From contig JAMAHW010000115.1 of NCBI GenBank assembly GCA_023627715.1, positions 39,811 through 103,810 on the forward strand: 64,000 nucleotides of DNA, read 5' to 3'. Numbering within the stretch: the stretch's first letter is position 1; every line of letters starts with the position of its first letter. This DNA is from Periconia sp. R9002. Lineage: Eukaryota > Ascomycota > Dothideomycetes > Pleosporales > Periconiaceae. Shown here piece after piece: positions 57,300-64,000 of this stretch. The notes below the pieces were generated by a model that did not search any database, was not told the DNA's origin, and worked only from the letters and a program-made list of their open reading frames with translations. The translations under genes and the position numbers were made by a program.

Positions 57300-60200
57300 T
57301 ATAGGTCCTGACCGGCACGACGCGAAGATTAGCGCTTCAAGGATCGGGACGTTAGCAACTGAACTGTTGGGATTTGTGGGGCGGGGAAGAAGACGATAGG
57401 AGTGTTTTCAGCTAGCTACTCAGTAGGTAGTGCGTACGTAGACGGTGGGTGACAAGGGAAAGCGAGCCAGGGTCGAGTACGTAGAGGGAAGCTTGCGAAA
57501 GCGTGGGGCGAGCGAGCGGGCTGGATGGGAAACTATAGAGTCTAGTCTGGCCCTTTTTCACTTTTCTGTTTTTGGGGGTAGAGTCTCCGAGAGGATGAGG
57601 TGGAGATGACGGGATGAGGGTAGAAGGCGAAGAGGGAGGAGGGCAAACAGGTTCGCTCCCCTTTAGTGCTGTTTGCCAGCGTGGTTGATGTGTTCGTGAT
57701 ATCTCCGGGTCGCTTTGAGATCTGGGAACCCTTCCACCGGGAAAATCAGTAATGCGCCCGAAAAGAGCGGAGGGAAAATATGGGAGCCCCAGGGATACAG
57801 GCATTGGTGGGATTTCGGGAGGGTTCTGGGCGCCAATCAACAAGAAACAGAGGGCCCTTCCCTCCCCACACATGCTGTCCACCCTTGACTTCGGAAGTGA
57901 TCCGTGGAAGCGAACTCATCTAGGGCGAGTTTCTGAGATGTGATGAACTACCGCGTAACTTTGACATCTGTGCGACATGGTCCCTGCCTGGGTGCATACC
58001 AAAAACTCCACGTAGCCTCACCATGACGAAACGTTTTGCAACGTGCTCTCCCTAGCCCAGGCAGATGAATGGTCGCGCACATGCGAGGCCAGTGCTAACA
58101 CGTGACTGCTACCAAAGTTGACATAGGGACTACCTATGTAACGTTGAGATTAGCCTAATTGTGTACGGTAACTACCACTCCGATCTCTGTTCAACGGTCG
58201 TCCATTGGGACAAAAACACGATTTCCTTGATGGGGGACCGTTGAATTAAGGAATCGTTAGCGTTGGAATGGCAAGTGCTAGATCCCATCCCCTCCTGCTG
58301 CCGCCGGCGAATCAGATGCGACTCAGGGTCAAACCCAAAGAATGCTCACGGATTGACAAGGCTAGGCTGGGGTAGCCATCTCTTGAGATAAGTCGTATCA
58401 GACACGTGCAGCTGCTAGGCTCAGATGGGTGGGAAGCCTATCAGATTGATCGCGGCAGCCGGTCCCGCGAGGAATCAGAAAACAAGTAAAGAAAGATGAT
58501 CGGGACTTTGTGCCGTGCAACCCTGATTGGAGCATTATGACCTCTCCGTAGCGGCCGAGGCTACGTCATAGTTGGAGAAAAGATGGGTCTCTGAGCTCTA
58601 ACTCGGGAATCGAAAGTCGGAGGTTCGTGTGGGGCGGGCGGAGTAGAGTGAAGGTCGAAGCTTCTATTTTGGATGGAGCAGACGAGGAGAAGATGGTGCT
58701 GAAGGGGAGTTGCGGGAGTCGAAGAAAGAAAGTATTCAGGGAGGCGTTGAGGAGTGCATTCGAAGAAGAAGGCTTTCCCTCGGATGATATGTTTATGACA
58801 AGCAAGTCGAGAATTTGTTCTTGGTGGGAGGGTGGGGTTGGTTTTGAGACTACCTGTACAGTAGATAGTATTGAGTTTCCACCTGTGATGATATTCTGTG
58901 GGCTCTGGCATGTATCTGCGTCGAAAGACCGGAGGAATCAGTCTGGGCTAGATCTTCCATGATACGTGTGCCTGTAACAACGGTACAGTCAGTACAACGC
59001 AAACGAACCCGGCCAGGGTCCTGGACGACTGGATTGAGATTTGGAGCCGACGGCGCCCAGCGTGTGGCATTGCCTCTCTCGGCCGTTGGTCGAGCGACGA
59101 ACACGCGATGCTCGCTTACTGGCATGCTGGCTGGGTCGGTCGCTGAAGATGCACAGTTGGGAGGTGGTGAGTGGGTGAAGGAGCTGGCGTGAGATGAGGT
59201 ATTCACTGGCGGCAGGCGATGCCGCAGCCAATGACAAGACGCAACGCAAAGCCGCTAAACGCCGAGGCTACGGATCTGCATATGCAGGCCATCGACCGAT
59301 CCGACGTGGTCCGTGTGAGATGGGAAAGTGACGTGTTGCGTCATGGCCAACACAAATTCACCATGTGAGGGCCATGGGAAAATTTCTTCGGCTTCGTCGT
59401 CCGCCCCTCGACGTTGGTTATACAACCTTGCTGTCGCCCCTCCAACGGCGCCAGGGAGTACAGCACCCAACTATTGTATGGCCTCGTTTCACTCACATTG
59501 ACTCCCAGACTAGCGCTCCTCATGCACAACCATGGCTGTCTCGTTTCCCCGTTTCTCCATTTCCGGGGTCAGGGTCAGTCCTTGAGCGTTTGTCACCCAT
59601 AGCTTCCGTATAGTTGGATTCGTGAATACCGTTACCTATGTACGGTGGAAGAGGGTTGATTTCTAATAGACTGTTGGGTGCGCACGCAGTGTGATGAACG
59701 AGACGTTACACTAGCCTCCATCTATGAGGCGTCGACGATCCCATGTGGAGGAAGCCCATCACGTCTTTGGGTTGAACAAGGAAAAGCTATCACGTGACCG
59801 GACTAGAATAGATGGGTGTCTCCGCGGCGTGCCCCCCGAGAATGCCGCCGTCGTTGGCCATCACGATCCCAACCGCGATCTGCAAGCGCAAACACGTACG
59901 CGGCTGGGTGATCGTCCTGGCGACGGCGGCAGTGTTTGATGGGTGGGTGCATTCAGTCAGAATACTAAATGTACCGACGGATGTGCTTCTGGTTGACAGA
60001 TGCAGGTGCAGGCGAGGCGCAAGAGCAAACAAAGGGGCGACGGACGGTGGAGGGCAGAGGCGGCGGCCCCAAGGCGTTCAATGTTCAGGAGCTGCGCGCG
60101 CGTCAGCTGAACAGACAGTATAGTAGGTAGTAGGTACATGTACGGCCAATAACTAGTGTCGGCGAGGGTGTAGTTACAAGGGTAGGTACAGTAAGTAGTG

Positions 60201-60938
60201 AATAGATGGGTTATGGCCAAATGCCATGACGGACAAGCAGGTTTTGGGCCAGCTTTCCCATTAGGTAGACCCAATATAGTCCCCCGCAGGCTGAATGAGT
60301 AGGATCCTGGCACTTGCTCTTCGCTTTCTTTGCTTTCTGCCGTGGGGCTGAGGTAGGCTCAATTGGGGTTAGCCCGACACTGCGCGTCCCAATTGGACCG
60401 AGCTAACCTTCACGTCACCGATCGATCTCTCTATTCTCGATCCCCAAAACGCATGCTGGATTCAAATTCCCATGCCCGCGCCTACATAACGCTCACATTC
60501 CCCATCCCATTTCCCATCCCCCTCCTCCTCCTCCCTCGCATCCTCGCAACCTCGCTCCCTCTGTGCCTCCGTCGCTTTAGCTGTTTTCCGTCCTTTCGCG
60601 AACCATCCCAAAACAAAGCCGGTCCACCTCCCGTCACCTCCCGTCACCCACAACCTAGGCACCACCTTTCCTCGCCACTCACTCACTCACTCATCTTCCC
60701 CTCCCCCCATTTTCCTCCCCAATCAGCCTAACGTCACTCCCGGGATTTTCTGCCGCCCTGCGCACCTGGAAACCTATATTACAGACCAACACTCACTCCC
60801 AACGCTGACCGATTCCGCCCCGCCTCACCCGTCCTCATACTGCCTGTCATTGGTACAAAGCAAAACAAAACACGCTTGAGTGAACACCAACTGCACTCCC
60901 ACCCCCCTTCACCACATAATCTTCATCTATCGTCCATC

Positions 60939-62033
60939 ATGGCCTTGGACATGGAGACACATCACTTTGGAGGTGACTGGGCAAACGATGCCTTTGTTAC
61001 GCTCAACCACAATGACCTTCAGGCCGACAAGTGGCCTACCTTTGGCAACTCCACCTATTCCAACCCTACCTACACCATTCCCCCTTCTCTCCTTACCCAG
61101 AGCGCCATCGAGCGTTTCGGACAAGTCACCCCTCCCGAGGAACTGTCGCCTACATCGCTTTCTCGCGAAGCTAGAGAGACTTCCATTCCTGTCGAGGAGC
61201 TTAGGAACGAGGCCCTCTTCCCGGATCATCAATTGCAAGCATTGCAGAACTTCCCATCCAAACCGGATCAAACATCACAAGCACAAGAACAATCTCAGTT
61301 AGCTTCACCCCCTCTTTCTTCGTCGTCAGCACAGCAACAGGACGAAGGCCGTGCATCGAAGCGCCGCCGAACCTCCAGGAACACATCCAGTGCTAGCCAA
61401 GCGTCTTCGACAGCTGCTGATCTCTCTTCAACTCAACCACCGGTGGACAACCCGCAGCCGCCCAAGCGCAAGCGGGGCCGGCCCAAGTCCCAGCCACAGA
61501 TGATCGAAGCCTTTACCGCCGATGGCTTCCCCTTCCAGGTCTCGTCGGCCCGCCAGTCGCACCTGGAGAAGAATCGTGTTGCTGCACACAAGTGCCGCCA
61601 GCGCAAGAAGGAGTACATTGGCAGCCTGGAGAGCCGCGCCCGCGAACACGCCGCCAAGAACAAATCCCTCAAGGAAAACATTGCCATGCTTCGCGAGGAG
61701 CTGCTGGAACTCAAGAACGAGGTTTTGCGGCACGCAGGCTGCGGCTTCTGGGCTGTTGATGAATATCTCACTCGCTGTGCCGGCGATCTCCTAGGGGTGC
61801 AAGCCCCTACCTCGGACAATGCCACCAGCTCCCGAATGCAGCAAACCAACTTCACTACCACGTCTAGTCGCAGTCCAGACATGTTCTCGCAATCGCAATC
61901 ACAAAGCCCCGTCACTTCCACGCTCGAGCCTGGCAAGACACGCCGCCAGTCGAGTGTAGTTTCGTCGACTGACTCACTGGAAGATGAGTTCAATGGCTTC
62001 GACCTGCTCCATGACATTGATGAGGAGAATTAG
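60939..62033 (+). CDS. CREB/ATF-type bZIP transcription factor
   Basis: This intronless gene encodes a 364-residue nuclear protein starting at ATG 60939 (a second ATG follows at 60951). An N-terminal region with FGGDWANDAFVTLN leads to a Ser/Gln-rich stretch. A basic, AT-hook-like KRKRGRPKS follows (about 176-184). The bZIP spans about 208-265. Its basic region is KNRVAAHKCRQRKKEY with the invariant Asn and Arg, and a zipper with heptad Leu/Ile (LESRA...LKENIAMLREELLEL) follows. This is the Atf1/CREB class that binds TGACGTCA-like sites and serves stress, spore and secondary-metabolism control in ascomycetes. The HAGCGFWAVDEYL tail after the zipper resembles AtfB-like members; the exact orthologue is not certain. 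Confidence 0.9.
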   Translation: MALDMETHHFGGDWANDAFVTLNHNDLQADKWPTFGNSTYSNPTYTIPPSLLTQSAIERFGQVTPPEELSPTSLSREARETSIPVEELRNEALFPDHQLQALQNFPSKPDQTSQAQEQSQLASPPLSSSSAQQQDEGRASKRRRTSRNTSSASQASSTAADLSSTQPPVDNPQPPKRKRGRPKSQPQMIEAFTADGFPFQVSSARQSHLEKNRVAAHKCRQRKKEYIGSLESRAREHAAKNKSLKENIAMLREELLELKNEVLRHAGCGFWAVDEYLTRCAGDLLGVQAPTSDNATSSRMQQTNFTTTSSRSPDMFSQSQSQSPVTSTLEPGKTRRQSSVVSSTDSLEDEFNGFDLLHDIDEEN

Positions 62034-64000
62034 GGTCAGGTTGGCTAACAATGGTTCTTCACCTTTGGTGTCCCATTTTTCACCCTCGCTGTTTTTTTCT
62101 CTTCCTCGAGGAAGTTGTGGCCTATTCAATGTTGATTTGCTGGCGGACCTGTTCCGATGCTTCTATGATACCCAAGTCTTTTTATGACTCCTTTCCATTC
62201 GTTGTTTTACTACATCCTGCTTTGGTTGGCGGCGAGAACAAAAAAGTTTTATGTTGGTTTTCCTCATTGGGAAAAGGCTGTATTTACTTGCTTTAGCTAC
62301 GGACAAGATTGAACTGTCCTTTACCCTTCTTTTGACGCCAGCGCTTCTGTTGAGATTGATGGAGATGCTGGAAAACAGAAAAGTGGTACCATGTAGTGGG
62401 CAAACAAAAAAACAGAGATAACAATCAAAAACCATCAAATCATGACTGCATCACCTCCTCACCGTCTTGACCTCATACATGTGACATGGTAACAACTTTG
62501 GAATGTTTGCGAGGTCTGAGTTAGCATGTTGGCATCGTCAACGCAATTGTTGCATCGGGCCAAGGCAGACCAGCCAAGGCAAGCCAACCGTCCGATCCGA
62601 CCTCCCCGCTCGCCTGGAAGTGATTAGGTACTGAGTTGAACTATTCGGAGGGGTTCTACCTCGATACAAAAACAAGATCCAAAAGTAAGAACCAAAAAAG
62701 GCGGAGTACCTTGTAAGACCAAAATTTCAAAGAAAAGTCAAGGGCGTCATATGAGACTGACAGTCATGGTCCTAGGTGACCCGAGAGGTTCGTCCATATG
62801 GTGACGTCCACGACGAGTGATTAGGTACATGGTTACACATTTTGCTCTCTTTCAACGCCGACAACTGTTGCCGGCATCTTTCCACGCTACCCGTAACCCG
62901 CTGTCTGTAGTCCATCTTTTCCCTAAGCTACCCCGCGTGGTTACATAATCTACACACTGACTTCACCACCCTGCCCCACTTATATCGACTTAGCGCACCG
63001 CTCTACTAACTACACTACCCTACGCCACATCTCACTGTACTGTACTATACCGCACTTTCCCCACCCAACTCCGTGGTCACCACAAGCTGTCGTTTGCGTC
63101 GTCGTCGTCGGCGACCTCAGAGACGCCTCAGGCGCCTAACAACGGTCGCCATCCAACCCTTCGGTAGACTAGGTAGGTAGCTAGCCCCATCCCTCCCCTT
63201 GCTTGCGACGCCCCCTACTACCCGCGAGTGTCTGTGCCCTCTAGGGTCCAGGCAAAAACCTTTCCCCCCGTGGCTCATCTATGCCCTACTGTGTCTCGAT
63301 TCGAGAAATGGCGCCAAAAATCCAGCTCGATTTAGCTCTCTGTACTATGTCGGTTTGCAAATCTAACGCCGTTTCGTTCGTTCGAGTCTCGTTTCATTAG
63401 GCTATTATGTTCAAGATGGCTTCACTCCTGCACTCCTCCCACTCAAAGTCCGTGGATTGTCCCCCACTTGGGCTCTATGGCTTCTACAGCGTGCTGTTGT
63501 CATGTTTTGATGCTGCCATCTGATTGGAACGCGGGTTCCCGGGGACTCAGGCGTAGTTGAGTAAGTGGGGTTTTTTGTGTGATTGAATAGCATGCGAAGC
63601 TAGCTCTTTGACTCGATTGAAACTAGGTAGACCCTGCCATTATCATACAATGAGTGCTGAGATATAGCGGGGGTCCCCGATCACGGAACAAGTGACAAAG
63701 TCGGAAAAGCCATTTGTGACTTCACGCAGGGCGCAAGTTGACTAAATCCTTACAACGAATAGCAGAAAAGATCAAACTAGGGCGTTTGAGTAGAGACGGG
63801 GTCGGGGGATCGTGAGAAAGTGAGACCTCATTCCGTCCCCCCTCCCCCTCCAGCCCCCCTTTTCTCCATTATTTTGCCTCGATTCGAGCATCTTTGCATT
63901 CTCCAAGTCTACCCACTGTTAGGGACTCTTATTTTACCCAAATGAAGTCAAGGCATACAGCAGAATAGCCCGAGAGCCCCCGGCCCCCCCGCGCCCGGGC
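62034..64000. other. 3' region of bZIP gene and gene-free end of window
   Basis: No gene is recognised. The first 400 bases are T-rich and probably hold the 3' UTR. C-rich patches near 63070-63250 and at the very end may belong to the control region of a gene beyond the window. Confidence 0.5.

Larger units (their letters stand above)
55432..60938. other. 5.5-kb gene-free region upstream of bZIP gene
   Basis: No gene is supported. Simple repeats include (CCAACT)n at about 55641-55668, (AAG)n at 56034-56069, (GGTT)n at 56208-56231 and (GT)n at 57265-57298. The last few hundred bases before the bZIP start (60480-60930) are C/T-rich, as in a fungal promoter and leader. Such large spaces often surround developmental or stress regulators; that is inference. 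Confidence 0.55.

Noticed and set aside
55432..60938. Many short ORFs in the large intergenic region
   Set aside because: They follow simple repeats and C/T-rich DNA, none has a recognisable domain and none pairs with convincing splice sites.
1..64000. tRNA or rRNA genes
   Set aside because: A scan by eye for the tRNA T-arm consensus GGTTCRANTCC gave only chance hits inside genes. A covariance-model search would be decisive.

Overview
The window looks like nuclear DNA of a filamentous ascomycete (Pezizomycotina). Genes are intron-poor, and most introns are 45-70 nt with GTANGT-like donors, CTAAC-type branch sites and YAG acceptors. Fungus-typical families are present (CFEM/GPI protein, 2EXR protein, LovD-like serine hydrolase, GH95 fucosidase, fungal-type catalase). 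A Dothideomycete is my best guess from gene content and from the introner-like introns, but that is inference. About 24 protein-coding genes are supported. No rRNA, tRNA, CRISPR or intact transposon was recognised.

Layout. 1-3.9 kb is gene-free, with a long hairpin, a 37-nt-unit minisatellite and a second inverted repeat. 3.9-20 kb carries a CFEM GPI protein, a mitochondrial-type hydroxyacyl-thioester dehydratase (HTD2-like), a decayed-looking locus at 7.6-8.6 kb, a LovD-like serine hydrolase, a bZIP factor, a POT peptide transporter, a small DUF6914-like protein and a PQ-loop membrane protein. 21-30.5 kb carries a short-chain dehydrogenase, a fungal transcription-factor-like protein, a MYND protein, a class V aminotransferase, a DJ-1/PfpI protein and a small secreted cysteine-containing protein. 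30.9-39.3 kb holds a secreted beta-helix protein and then a block with a haem/iron/redox flavour: a protein with repeated Cys-Pro motifs, a GST-like protein, a catalase and a hemerythrin-like protein. 39.6-47.2 kb carries dynein light intermediate chain and the splicing factor IST3 (divergent), a GH95 alpha-fucosidase and an RNase H-like gene. 47.9-55.4 kb carries a 2EXR protein, a tiny membrane protein and a 1,624-residue protein I cannot name. 55.4-64 kb is almost empty apart from a CREB/ATF-type bZIP gene in a very large intergenic space.

The most striking result is three near-identical introns of 125-126 nt in three unrelated genes: catalase (minus strand), the 2EXR gene and the 1,624-residue gene. 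Each shares a 110-nt core at 78-89% identity, keeps the same branch site and acceptor, and has a hairpin with a compensatory base-pair change. They behave like introner-like elements, that is, introns that multiply. The catalase and the RNase H-like gene also each carry one apparent frameshift, although all visible catalytic motifs are kept.

Exon coordinates were worked out by eye from splice signals and reading-frame continuity. No alignment or RNA evidence was available.
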